This document shows positions 44,490-52,656 of a stretch of 64,000 nucleotides of DNA, in pieces. The notes below the pieces were generated by a model. The model did not search any database and was not told the origin of the DNA. It saw only the letters and a list, made by a program, of their open reading frames with translations. The position numbers and the translations under genes are program-made. Positions within the stretch are counted from its first letter, which is position 1, and every line of letters starts with the position of its first letter. The DNA is from Promethearchaeota archaeon (GTDB taxonomy: Archaea > Asgardarchaeota > Lokiarchaeia > Sigyniarchaeales > SOKP01), in contig JAHPZA010000010.1 in assembly GCA_019058445.1 (NCBI GenBank), positions 1-64,000 of the forward strand, written 5' to 3'.

Positions 44490-45662
44490 TTATAGTCTTC
44501 TTTTTCTCCTAATAATAATAATTGCTACGGCTACTATACCTATAGCAACTAATAATCCGACTAATATCCAATAATTAAACTCTACCATAAAGATTTCCTC
44601 ATTCAATGATACTGAATCAGCATCAAGTAGGTTTATAATTTCAAGTGCGTAATAAGAATTTATCACTGAGGAATATTTCTGTTCATCCCCATCGTCAATA
44701 TCTTTAAAACCCCCATCTTTGAAGTTTTGACGATTCAAAATCCACTCTAAAGTCTCTTCTTCATTCTCTAGTTCACCGTCATCAATTAGAGAAATACCCA
44801 TTATGCAATAAAACGTGCTACTAATCATCGTATTTTCAGCATTATCATCGGGATAGTATCCACCATAGTTTTCTTCATCATTTTCGTTATCTTCATAAAA
44901 TGATTGAAGATAATCAATTGTAGAATCTTTACCAGCTAGTTCATCAACATCGTCAATCTCATCCATACTAAATATCGCATAATAGGTATTAAGAATAGTT
45001 GAGGATGAATCAATACTACCCCCATATCCACCATCACCATTATAACATGACCCAATCCAGTTTTTTGTTAATGTTTTATTAGCGTAATCCTTGTCGAGTA
45101 AATCATAGATTTTTAATGCAAAATATGTTGACGCCATAGTAGCGGAAGTTGACGTTTTTGAAGCAGCATAGCCACCACCATTCTGTAAAAGAGAATCTAC
45201 AAAAGTTCTAATTTTACTCTTTACTGATGAACTCACTTCGTAATCCTCATTAGTATCTTCTAATAGTTCCAAGGATTTCAAGAAAAAATAGAGTTTATAA
45301 ATATCGGGATCTCCACTATCAACTTCACCCTCGGCACTATCTTCCAATTCCTCAGTAAGGTCAGTTGTATTAATTTCTTTTGTAGTAACTTCAAAAGGAT
45401 TTTGTTCATTTTGAAAATACTCTTCTGTTTTTAATAAATTAAATTCTTCTAAAATCTCAAGAGCATAGGCAGTAGCATCTGCTAATACTTCATCATCATT
45501 ATCCACCGAATTTGAAAATCCCTCATCATGAATTTCACATTCATAGAGAAAATCAGTTATATAAGTTTTTCGTGGTTTAGCTAATACTGAAGGGATAATT
45601 GAAAAAGTGATAATAAAAACTAAGCTGAAAATTAGTAAAATTCGAATCTTCGAAGTTTTCAT
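44490..45662 (-). CDS. Secreted, membrane-anchored alpha-alpha toroid (prenyltransferase-like) protein
   Basis: The 390-residue protein has a signal peptide (RILLIFSLVFIITFSIIPSV), an acidic extracellular part and a C-terminal anchor (ILVGLLVAIGIVAVAIIIIR with RKRRL at the end). The middle contains four repeats of the toroid kind found in prenyltransferases and terpene cyclases: GGYAASKTSTSATMASTYFA, GGYGGSIDSSSTILNTYYAI, GGYYPDDNAENTMISSTFYC and GGFKDIDDGDEQKYSS. The zinc ligands of protein prenyltransferases are not evident, and the outside location argues against that activity. It may bind surface ligands. It lies between FolD and the actin-related gene. Confidence 0.7.
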   Translation of the reverse strand: MKTSKIRILLIFSLVFIITFSIIPSVLAKPRKTYITDFLYECEIHDEGFSNSVDNDDEVLADATAYALEILEEFNLLKTEEYFQNEQNPFEVTTKEINTTDLTEELEDSAEGEVDSGDPDIYKLYFFLKSLELLEDTNEDYEVSSSVKSKIRTFVDSLLQNGGGYAASKTSTSATMASTYFALKIYDLLDKDYANKTLTKNWIGSCYNGDGGYGGSIDSSSTILNTYYAIFSMDEIDDVDELAGKDSTIDYLQSFYEDNENDEENYGGYYPDDNAENTMISSTFYCIMGISLIDDGELENEEETLEWILNRQNFKDGGFKDIDDGDEQKYSSVINSYYALEIINLLDADSVSLNEEIFMVEFNYWILVGLLVAIGIVAVAIIIIRRKRRL

Positions 45663-45798
45663 TACAATTATCCTAGAGCTAATTATATTTATTTTTTTAA
45701 ATTTAACTTGGAATTAAAAATTATCGATAAAAATAAAATAATGAAGCATAGATTTTTGAATTGTAATAATCAAATTAGGATTTAAGATAATTTATCAA

Positions 45799-47337
45799 TT
45801 AACCTGAAAAAATCTCCGAAATATCTTTATAAAGAAGTTCTGGATTAACCTGAAATTCTTCATAAGAAACAAATAAGGCTTGAAAGCTTGGAAGAGACCC
45901 TAATATGGAAGCTCCATTAAAAATTGCATATTGAAGATTATCTGGGATATAAAAATTAATAACTTTACTTGATGTATCAAGATCCATAAATTCCGATGCA
46001 ACTGCAGTTTTATTAATTACATCATCCATATTTTTCGTTGTCTCCAATGCATCTATTAGTGAACCACAATATGGACAAAATCGAGAAGTATCATCTTTTA
46101 TTTGTTTCATGCACTTAGGACATATCTTTTCAGATGGCGTCTTTTCTTTCTTTTCCGTTTTTCCGCTTAAATCTAAAGATATTTGGGGTGGTTTCATTTC
46201 GGCACCACATTCAGGACAATTCATTTTTCCATCAGCTAAATTTACTAAAGCTCCACATTGAGGACATGTATCTATTGATTTCATCATCCCCTCTAAAGCT
46301 TTAAGAGATTCAGATTCGGATTCATTCCTTTCTTTTTTTTTTCGGGGTTTAGGAATAGAGCCTAATTGTGGTAGTAAAGCATTTAATTCATGTCTTAATC
46401 TTTCTTCAAATCCGTTATACGATAAATTACCTCCAGACAAGACGATGTGACCCAATAATTCCGCCCAATGTTCATTACTTAACATTTGTAAACAATTAAT
46501 AATTGATTGTGGAATGCTCATTATATTGTAACCTAGCATAGAAGGTTGAAACATAACTTCTGGAGCTTCATAAAAAATATGGTTGGGAATTTCTTTAACC
46601 GATCCATCAGGCATAGGATATGTAAAAGTATCTGTTGCCTTAGGGGGATTTGCTGGATCTAATACAAAATAACAATTTTTTTCTTTAATTTCTTTTATTA
46701 TCTCTTCTGCTGCGCTGGATTCGATATTAATCCCTTCTCTCATTAAGAGAGATTTTAAATTATGATTAACATCTACTCCTGCAAGATTTAATTTTTGGAC
46801 AGCTTGATGATGAATAAGACCATTTATTATCGGAACAATCCATGACACCCCATCTCCACTTTCAATAACTAAACCAGTAGTAAGACCCACTGAAAAGCTA
46901 GAAAGTATAGGAGATTGCATCATTATTAAAGAATGTACCCTATGTGTTTCAAATAAGACTCTTGCGATATATTCTTTTGTTTCTCTTGGAACGAATGGAT
47001 GCTCAACATATATAATTGGATATTTTGAAAGGTCTTCAATTCTTAGGAGGGTATAAAAAATATGATTTAAAATTTCATAATAATCATTCCAATCCATAAT
47101 GTTTCCTCTCTGTATCGGATAGTTGACTTTTAGAACTCCCCGCATCCTCATCGCATCGTTGCCAACATAGACTTCCCTAGCACCTACATCCACCATAACG
47201 GATTTATATTTTTCTGTACCAGTTAAACATGGAAACACAAATCGCGGGCTCGGTTCACCAGCAAAACCAACTTTAACATACGCACTCCCGATATCTATAA
47301 TAATTGGTGTTCCTGGAAGAGGTATCGCATACATCAT
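45799..47337 (-). CDS. Actin-family protein with two zinc ribbons inserted in the C-terminal region
   Basis: The protein is strikingly close to eukaryotic actin: phosphate loop IIIDIGSAYVKVGFAGEPSP, YPIQRGNIMDWNDYYEILNH, the glutamine in MMQSPILSSFSVGLTTG, second phosphate loop ESGDGVSWIVPI, LNLAGVDV, adenosine motif VLSGGNLSYNGFEERL, and the actin C-terminal segment FNGASILGSLPSFQALFVSY. Between LNALLPQL (about 319-326) and NFYIPDNL (about 462-469) lies an insert of about 130 residues with a charged linker and two zinc ribbons (C359/C362/C375/C378 and C407/C410/C422/C425). In actin this position is a short loop of subdomain 3. The ATG at 47337 follows an in-frame TTG. Confidence 0.9.
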   Translation of the reverse strand: MMYAIPLPGTPIIIDIGSAYVKVGFAGEPSPRFVFPCLTGTEKYKSVMVDVGAREVYVGNDAMRMRGVLKVNYPIQRGNIMDWNDYYEILNHIFYTLLRIEDLSKYPIIYVEHPFVPRETKEYIARVLFETHRVHSLIMMQSPILSSFSVGLTTGLVIESGDGVSWIVPIINGLIHHQAVQKLNLAGVDVNHNLKSLLMREGINIESSAAEEIIKEIKEKNCYFVLDPANPPKATDTFTYPMPDGSVKEIPNHIFYEAPEVMFQPSMLGYNIMSIPQSIINCLQMLSNEHWAELLGHIVLSGGNLSYNGFEERLRHELNALLPQLGSIPKPRKKKERNESESESLKALEGMMKSIDTCPQCGALVNLADGKMNCPECGAEMKPPQISLDLSGKTEKKEKTPSEKICPKCMKQIKDDTSRFCPYCGSLIDALETTKNMDDVINKTAVASEFMDLDTSSKVINFYIPDNLQYAIFNGASILGSLPSFQALFVSYEEFQVNPELLYKDISEIFSG

Positions 47338-47449
47338 CAAATTTTTCTTTTATAGTTTTGTTGTTCTTTAAAAAAAATAATATGGTTTTTTCTAATTAAT
47401 TTTATTTTTTTATTCTTTTCTTTATTAATTAAAATTTATTAATTAAAAT

Positions 47450-47890
47450 TTATACTTGCTTTAAATATTCAAGGAGTTTTTTTAAAATCATTTTTTCCAA
47501 TACTAGTCCAATTAATTCATTACTTCTATCTTTAACTACAGGTAATCGTTCGATATTATTTTCGAACATTATTTCTAAGGCCTTCTTTATCGTGTCATTT
47601 TCTGTTACTGTGTATGGTTCAGGAGTCATTAGATTTTTAACTATAGTATTTGACGATTCTAAACTAATCGCAAATCTTGCTAATCTTATATCTCTTTGCG
47701 TGATAATCCCAATAACTTCCTTTTTTTCATCAACGACAGGAAGTCCATTAACATTTTTTCTTAACATTAATAATTCGGTCTTCGAAATCTTCTCGTTGGG
47801 GGTGGTATAGAGGGGATTATAGACCATGATTTCAGACACTTTTATTTCACCGAAGCTTTTTAAGCAGTCTTCCCCCATGACATTAACCAT
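47450..47890 (-). CDS. Protein with a CBS-domain pair
   Basis: The 146-residue protein is a single Bateman module: CBS 1 (VSEIMVYNPLYTTPNEKISK, GLPVVDEKKEVIGIITQRDI) and CBS 2 (VKNLMTPEPYTVTENDTIKK, ERLPVVKDRSNELIGLV). Such proteins bind adenine nucleotides and regulate partners. The N-terminal portion resembles the CBS pair inside IMP dehydrogenase, as does the one encoded near 63.9 kb. It lies between the actin-related gene and the ModE-type regulator on the same strand. The partner is unknown. Confidence 0.88.
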   Translation of the reverse strand: MVNVMGEDCLKSFGEIKVSEIMVYNPLYTTPNEKISKTELLMLRKNVNGLPVVDEKKEVIGIITQRDIRLARFAISLESSNTIVKNLMTPEPYTVTENDTIKKALEIMFENNIERLPVVKDRSNELIGLVLEKMILKKLLEYLKQV

Positions 47891-47973
47891 TTAATAGAGA
47901 GTTATGTCCAAGTTAAAATTTCAAATTATAATGATTGAAGAACATAATCAATGTTAAAATTAAAATCTATTTA

Positions 47974-48354
47974 TCAGTTCATTTTTAAGTTATCTTTGAG
48001 CTTTTTTTCAATCTTTTCTATTTCTGATTGCAAATTAGTATAAGCTCTTAGAAGATGTTTACCAAATTCATTAAGTCGTACCCATCCACCTCCTCCACGT
48101 CCGCCTTTACCTGTATCAACTGGAGAAGCCCCAGTCCGTCTCTCAATTCTCTTTAAGATATTCCAAGCATATTTGTAAGAATAATTGCACTCTTTTGCTG
48201 CTTGAGTAAGAGAACTACTCTTATTTTCGTCAAGATTCTTTAATAAATTCGCCCATCCCGAACCTAAAATACTCTTATTTTCGTATTCTAACCAAAATTT
48301 TATACCAAAACCGATTTTTTTTTTCAAATCTTCAAGATCGGGTTCTCCTTCCAT
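47974..48354 (-). CDS. ModE-type winged-helix regulator without ligand domain
   Basis: The 126-residue protein matches the DNA-binding domain of ModE: SLTQAAKECNYSYKYAWNIL as helix-turn-helix, then KRIERRTGASPVDTGKGGRG and GGGWVRLNEFGKHLL as the wing region. The molybdate-binding TOBE domains are absent, so it may respond to another signal or bind constitutively. A charged C-terminal helix follows. The ATG has no Shine-Dalgarno site. It is divergent from the MBL-fold hydrolase. Confidence 0.82.
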   Translation of the reverse strand: MEGEPDLEDLKKKIGFGIKFWLEYENKSILGSGWANLLKNLDENKSSSLTQAAKECNYSYKYAWNILKRIERRTGASPVDTGKGGRGGGGWVRLNEFGKHLLRAYTNLQSEIEKIEKKLKDNLKMN

Positions 48355-48426
48355 AAATAAAAATTGTTTTTGGAGTATATTAACTTTTATAATGAAAAAA
48401 CATTAAAATAAAGCCATTTTTATTCT

Positions 48427-48439
48427 TTTAAATATAAAA
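48427..48439 (+). promoter_or_regulatory. TATA box of the MBL-fold hydrolase gene
   Basis: The stretch tttaaatataaaa ends 13 bases before the ATG at 48453. The predicted transcription start falls at or close to the start codon, so the mRNA is probably leaderless. Confidence 0.45.
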
Positions 48440-48452
48440 GGATTTAAAGCGC

Positions 48453-49202
48453 ATGGTCTTTTCAAGTAGAACGACTGTAAAAAATGGTAAAGAACTTATT
48501 AAGAACGTTTTTTATTTCCAAGAAGATGCGATGCTCGATTGCAACGTGTATTGTATAGTTGATCATGAAACTGATGAAATTGCTCTTTTTGATGCGGGTA
48601 ATGGGATATCCTTGAAAGCTTTAATTGAGGGTATGAAAAAATTTGATTTGCAATTTGAAAACATTACAAAAGTCCTATTAACTCACGAGCACGTGGATCA
48701 TGTTCTAGGAATTTATCCACTGACAAAAATTTTGAAAGATACTCCTCCACAAATTTATGCATATGGAAGAACTGCTGATATATTAAGGAATGGAGATGAA
48801 TCCCAAATATTTCCAAGAGGATTAGGGATTACTCCTAAAATGCTTGGACTGGAGATTGTCCCTCTAAATGTAATTGATTTAAAGGAGCATAAGGAATTTA
48901 AAATTAATTCTGAATTTACGTTCCAAATCCATTATACTCCAGGGCATTCAATTGGATCTGTTAGCTATTATGAGTCCTCTCAAAAACTATTGATCCCCGG
49001 GGATTTAGTGTTTTGTGGGGGATCTTTTGGAAGGTTTGATTTCCCCGGAAGTTCATTAACCAGTCTTCAAAAATCAATTAAGCAAGTAAATGATTTAGAT
49101 GTAAAATATCTTTTACCAGGACATATGAGTATAAGTGATAATGGAAATCAACAAATTCAACTTTCTTATAGAATGGTTATGTCTATTAGTGATTTTAGGT
49201 AA
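48453..49202 (+). CDS. MBL-fold metallo-hydrolase
   Basis: The 249-residue protein has the metal-binding motif LLTHEHVDHVLG (HxHxDH pattern with H, H, D, H), then HYTPGHSIGSVSYYE with the next ligand and LIPGDLVFCGG with the bridging aspartate. PGHMSIS near the C-terminus gives the last histidine. It resembles glyoxalase II-like hydrolases, but the substrate is unknown. The last 105 bases have a same-length divergent copy at 55569-55673, which suggests that the gene's 3' end was the integration site of a mobile element. Confidence 0.88.
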   Translation: MVFSSRTTVKNGKELIKNVFYFQEDAMLDCNVYCIVDHETDEIALFDAGNGISLKALIEGMKKFDLQFENITKVLLTHEHVDHVLGIYPLTKILKDTPPQIYAYGRTADILRNGDESQIFPRGLGITPKMLGLEIVPLNVIDLKEHKEFKINSEFTFQIHYTPGHSIGSVSYYESSQKLLIPGDLVFCGGSFGRFDFPGSSLTSLQKSIKQVNDLDVKYLLPGHMSISDNGNQQIQLSYRMVMSISDFR

Positions 49203-49218
49203 TATTATTCAAAAAAAA

Positions 49219-50028
49219 TTACTTTAGATAAACTTGAAATTCTGCTCTTCGTCTTTCTAAATGGGAAGGAAGAGTTCCAAAAAGAGAATATATCTTTAAT
49301 TGTTCAAATGTCATCCCAAATTTCTTTTTTATTATCCGAGTGCTGTGATTAGTAATATTTGAGTTTTTATAACCGAATCCTCCAAGATCTCTTATTAATT
49401 GAGCCACAGAATATCTTATATGATTTGATTCGTAATTTCGAATTAGATTGATTGCTTTTTTGAAATAATTTCTCATCCACCTGTCAAAGTTAATTCTAAC
49501 TGGAACTTCCAAAGATTGAATATATGTATTGAAATCGCATTTCTCAAAAAAATCCAGTCCCTCAATTAATTTAAACATTCGTTTATTCCATAAATTCTCT
49601 CCTGCATTATTTATTTCAAATTTCCTTCTAAGATATGACATACTTTGTTTAAAATCAAGATCCATCATTTCATTAAATAATTCTGGACCTAAATTTAAGT
49701 AAAATGCACCTGTCTTAGAGCCTATTATATTCTTAATTCCAAATAGTCCCTTAATTTGTTCTAGAAATTTGAAACTACCACTTGTAATTCTTGTAGCATC
49801 TTTAGTTCCATCCCCATCATAATATCCAAGCAAAAATGCTAGATATAATTTTCTTAATACTTGAAAAGAAATTCCTTTTTTTCTGAAATCTGGTAATTCA
49901 ATATTTTTTGATTTTTTTTTTCCTGGGATTAATCCCAGACTAATCAAAGGTTTTACTAAGTCATTATTTGAAATCCTCATACCAAATTCATAAGGTTTTT
50001 TTAATATTTTAGCTGTATTTTTATTCAA
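49219..50028 (-). CDS. LAGLIDADG endonuclease, C-terminal part after a frameshift
   Basis: This frame continues the gene fragment encoded at 50025-50579. It holds the second half of the first LAGLIDADG repeat (YEFGMRISNNDLVKPLISLG), the second motif (YLAFLLGYYDGDGTKDATRI) and a C-terminal extension with a helix-turn-helix-like segment. Its only start is a TTG overlapping the stop of the upstream part. Family alignment requires both parts in one chain, so the gene carries a one-base frameshift near 50026. An oligo-T tract (49211-49218 on this strand) follows the stop. Confidence 0.75.
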   Translation of the reverse strand: MNKNTAKILKKPYEFGMRISNNDLVKPLISLGLIPGKKKSKNIELPDFRKKGISFQVLRKLYLAFLLGYYDGDGTKDATRITSGSFKFLEQIKGLFGIKNIIGSKTGAFYLNLGPELFNEMMDLDFKQSMSYLRRKFEINNAGENLWNKRMFKLIEGLDFFEKCDFNTYIQSLEVPVRINFDRWMRNYFKKAINLIRNYESNHIRYSVAQLIRDLGGFGYKNSNITNHSTRIIKKKFGMTFEQLKIYSLFGTLPSHLERRRAEFQVYLK

Positions 50029-50579
50029 CCTAACAATTCAGTAAGTCTTCTTACCGCAATTTCTTTTTCAACATGACGATTATCAGGTTTAGGTTTTATT
50101 GATTGAGAAAACTTTAGTCTATAAAATAGTATCTCAACTCCATTTTTATCAATATAAGTATCTATTTGAATAGATCCATCGGCAAACAAAAATCCAAGCC
50201 AATAAGCCTTTTCTAATGTGTTGATAATTCTGAAAAAGTCTTTTTGAAAATCTGGATGATTTTGATATACATTTCCAAATTTGTTTGATTTAAGATAAGT
50301 ATCTAAAAAGTCAGAAACCGTATTACTTATATATCCAAATTCTTGCCATAAATAATATTTATAATATTCTATTGTTTCTTTTAATAACACATGATTTGGA
50401 TTTTTTTTTATTTGTGCTTTAATATGTTTAATATGATTTTTCACCATGCCTAAATAAAGGTTTAAATCTCTGTTTGTTAATGTCCTATCTATTAAATTCC
50501 CATAATCATTTCTGACTAATTTTTTAAGGTCTTCATAAGGAACAAGTTTTTTAATCCACTCTCTTAAATCTTCAAACAA
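50025..50579 (-). CDS. LAGLIDADG endonuclease, N-terminal part before a frameshift
   Basis: The 184-residue frame has an N-terminal helical extension and the first LAGLIDADG motif (LEKAYWLGFLFADGSIQ), then stops at TGA shortly after KEIAVRRLTELLG, where the family expects the chain to continue. The extension and spacing resemble the intact endonuclease at 20193-21434, so the two may be related free-standing elements. Either the gene has decayed or the frameshift is a sequencing or assembly error. Confidence 0.7.
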   Translation of the reverse strand: MFEDLREWIKKLVPYEDLKKLVRNDYGNLIDRTLTNRDLNLYLGMVKNHIKHIKAQIKKNPNHVLLKETIEYYKYYLWQEFGYISNTVSDFLDTYLKSNKFGNVYQNHPDFQKDFFRIINTLEKAYWLGFLFADGSIQIDTYIDKNGVEILFYRLKFSQSIKPKPDNRHVEKEIAVRRLTELLG

Positions 50580-50602
50580 ATCAACTGTTTGATATTTATT
50601 AT

Positions 50603-51850
50603 ATGAATAATATGGAATATGAAGAAACCAAAGAGAAATTCAAAAGTTTTTTCATTCAAAATGGATGTGAAATTTTAGAGGAGAATGATGATAAGCTGGT
50701 TTTCAAATATTTGGCTGAAGGATTTTCATTTTCTTTTCAAGTGGACAGAGAAAATATTGAAGCTTATAATAATGTAAATTCAAGTTATAAAGTAAATCAT
50801 CCAACTGATTGTTCAATAATGAATGATAATTATAGAGAGGTATTAATTGATTTTACTACTTACAGGGATACACTTGACGAAAGGAGTGAGATATTCTTTG
50901 GAGATAAAGAGAATATTTACATAAGAATCGGCAGAGCTAGTAATAATTTTATGATTGCCTTCCTCCTAAACAAAAATCTGTTTAATTATAGCAAGCTTTT
51001 TACTACTCCTGAGGATGAAGAAGACCAAAATATTCTTGAATTTTATGATAGCCCTTTTACCATTAGTATCTATAATTTGAGTCAAAAAAATGAAGATGAA
51101 AGAATTAAATTTTCAGATAATATGTTCGAGACATGCCTGTTTCAACTCGCAAATTTTAAAAATATTTGCACAGAAATAATTATTGATTGGAATAAATATT
51201 ATGAGGAACTAGAAGTAGATTATGACTACGAAGATATTCTAGAACAGAAATTTGATTTGCCTAAAGTATTTTACAATAAAGATCTTATTAGATACTATAT
51301 ATTAGGGAAGAGTAGTGCCTTCAATACACATGAGTTTCTTGCGTTTTACCAAATTTTAGAATATTTTTTTATACAAGTGTCCGATGAAAATCTTTATGAG
51401 AAATTATCTTATGAAATTAAAGATCCTTCATTCAAACCAAAAGATCATTATTTAGCTAAATTGGTAAGAATTATGAAAGGTCATTCACGAAAAACTAATG
51501 AGACTGAAATGCTTAAGAATGTGTTAAAGAAGTTTACAGATTATGAGGATCTTAAAAAATTTATTGAAGATTATGAAGAAGAAATAGGGGAATATATCTA
51601 TACAAAAATTAATAAGATATTTGGAGAAGAAATGGTGGTAAATTTAGAAGAAGGTCATATTTATGGGAATATTGCTAAAATAATAAAAATAATCAGAAAT
51701 GCTTTGGTTCATTCCTCCGATATATATGGATATGAAAGACAAGAGCGATATATTCCATTCTCAGAAAGTGAAGAGATCGTCGAAAAACACATACCTTTAA
51801 TAAAATTTCTTGCAGAAAAGGTATTATTTGCAACTTCTCAATTTATTTGA
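50603..51850 (+). CDS. HEPN-like protein, possible defence or toxin RNase
   Basis: The 415-residue protein is not a family I can name. The C-terminal half is helical, with EFLAFYQILEYFFIQVSD and the motif IIRNALVHSSD. R-N-A-L-V-H fits the Rx4H signature of HEPN RNases, which are common in toxin-antitoxin and phage-defence systems. The N-terminal half is beta-rich and acidic and may sense a ligand. The gene lies alone in a decaying island next to a homing endonuclease fragment. If active it would cut RNA. Confidence 0.5.
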   Translation: MNNMEYEETKEKFKSFFIQNGCEILEENDDKLVFKYLAEGFSFSFQVDRENIEAYNNVNSSYKVNHPTDCSIMNDNYREVLIDFTTYRDTLDERSEIFFGDKENIYIRIGRASNNFMIAFLLNKNLFNYSKLFTTPEDEEDQNILEFYDSPFTISIYNLSQKNEDERIKFSDNMFETCLFQLANFKNICTEIIIDWNKYYEELEVDYDYEDILEQKFDLPKVFYNKDLIRYYILGKSSAFNTHEFLAFYQILEYFFIQVSDENLYEKLSYEIKDPSFKPKDHYLAKLVRIMKGHSRKTNETEMLKNVLKKFTDYEDLKKFIEDYEEEIGEYIYTKINKIFGEEMVVNLEEGHIYGNIAKIIKIIRNALVHSSDIYGYERQERYIPFSESEEIVEKHIPLIKFLAEKVLFATSQFI

Positions 51851-51937
51851 TATGGCTGCAAATTTTTTTTAATATAGATAATTTATTTTTTTTAAAGGTA
51901 TAAATAGTTTCAATTTAAATAATGTCTTACTGATTTT

Positions 51938-52066
51938 CTATGATTTTAAAATCATGCGAAATCCAAAATTATATAATTCAAATGAATTATATTGAATTGG
52001 TTCACTATTTAGAAATCCAATTTTAAAGGCTTCCCTATATGATCCAGTTCGCACAAAGGGTGAAAA
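51938..52066 (-). pseudogene. Possible remnant of a formylglycine-generating enzyme-like C-terminus
   Basis: The frame reads FSPFVRTGSYREAFKIGFLN and ends ELYNFGFRMILKS before a stop. The VR-GS...GFR pattern recalls the C-terminal end of sulfatase-modifying (FGE/SUMF1-like) domains. Only about 42 codons remain and no start is available. The family match is weak. Confidence 0.25.
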
Positions 52067-52170
52067 CTAAATATTATTAATTATAATCTGAGTAATTGTT
52101 CAATAGCTATTTTTGCAGCATTTTTTCTTAATATTCTAATTTAAAGTAGTCTCTGTGAATATGGTGAATA

Positions 52171-52210
52171 TGGACCTGACGGGACTCGAAACTGTGACCT
52201 CTTGAGTGCA
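52171..52210 (-). tRNA. tRNA 3'-half remnant (not functional)
   Basis: The minus strand reads CTCAAGAGGTCACAGTTTCG followed by AGTCCCGTCAGGTCCA. This matches the 3' half of a tRNA: anticodon-stem strand, AGGTC variable loop, T-loop TTCGAGT, the 3' acceptor strand CAGGTCC and a discriminator A. The T-stem has lost two pairs (ACAGT against CCCGT), and no matching 5' half lies upstream. It is probably an attachment-site fragment or tRNA pseudogene. Confidence 0.45.
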
Positions 52211-52656
52211 ATTCTAGCTTATTCATGTATATGCATATGTAAAAATTTTTTTTTCTCTCATATAATGCTATAATTAATCCCATCCCTTTTCACTATATAT
52301 CACTTAAATTTGCTTTATAATAAAAGATGGATGACCTTCCGACTATTATTCTTAGGTTTCTTAAAAATTAATAGGAAATAGAAATATACCTTGGATATGC
52401 TTTTGAAGAGATTGAGTATTAAAGTCTAATTTTGGTAGTTCCAATTACTTGTATGTTTGATTAATTTTCTGATAATATGGTTTAAAATTTAATTTTAAAG
52501 ATTGGTGGAAAATTTACTTATGCTCCAAAATGTTTTTGGACATAAATAGAGTTATATTTGTCAACTACTTGAATAGAATATATCCACAAATAAAGAAGAT
52601 TAAATTTATTTACAAATAAACAGTAAAATTAGATTAAATGAAGAATTATTATTATT

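Larger units (their letters stand above)
51851..52656. other. Degraded intergenic region with gene and tRNA remnants
   Basis: This 806-bp stretch has no intact gene. It contains an oligo-T tract after the HEPN gene (51863-51870), the remnant at 51938-52066, a second minus-strand tail ending at 52080 that reads RILRKNAAKIAIEQLLRL, a tRNA 3'-half remnant, and a plus-strand tail around 52370-52425 reading EIEIYLGYAFEEIEY. Such a density of gene ends without bodies points to repeated deletion. Confidence 0.5.
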
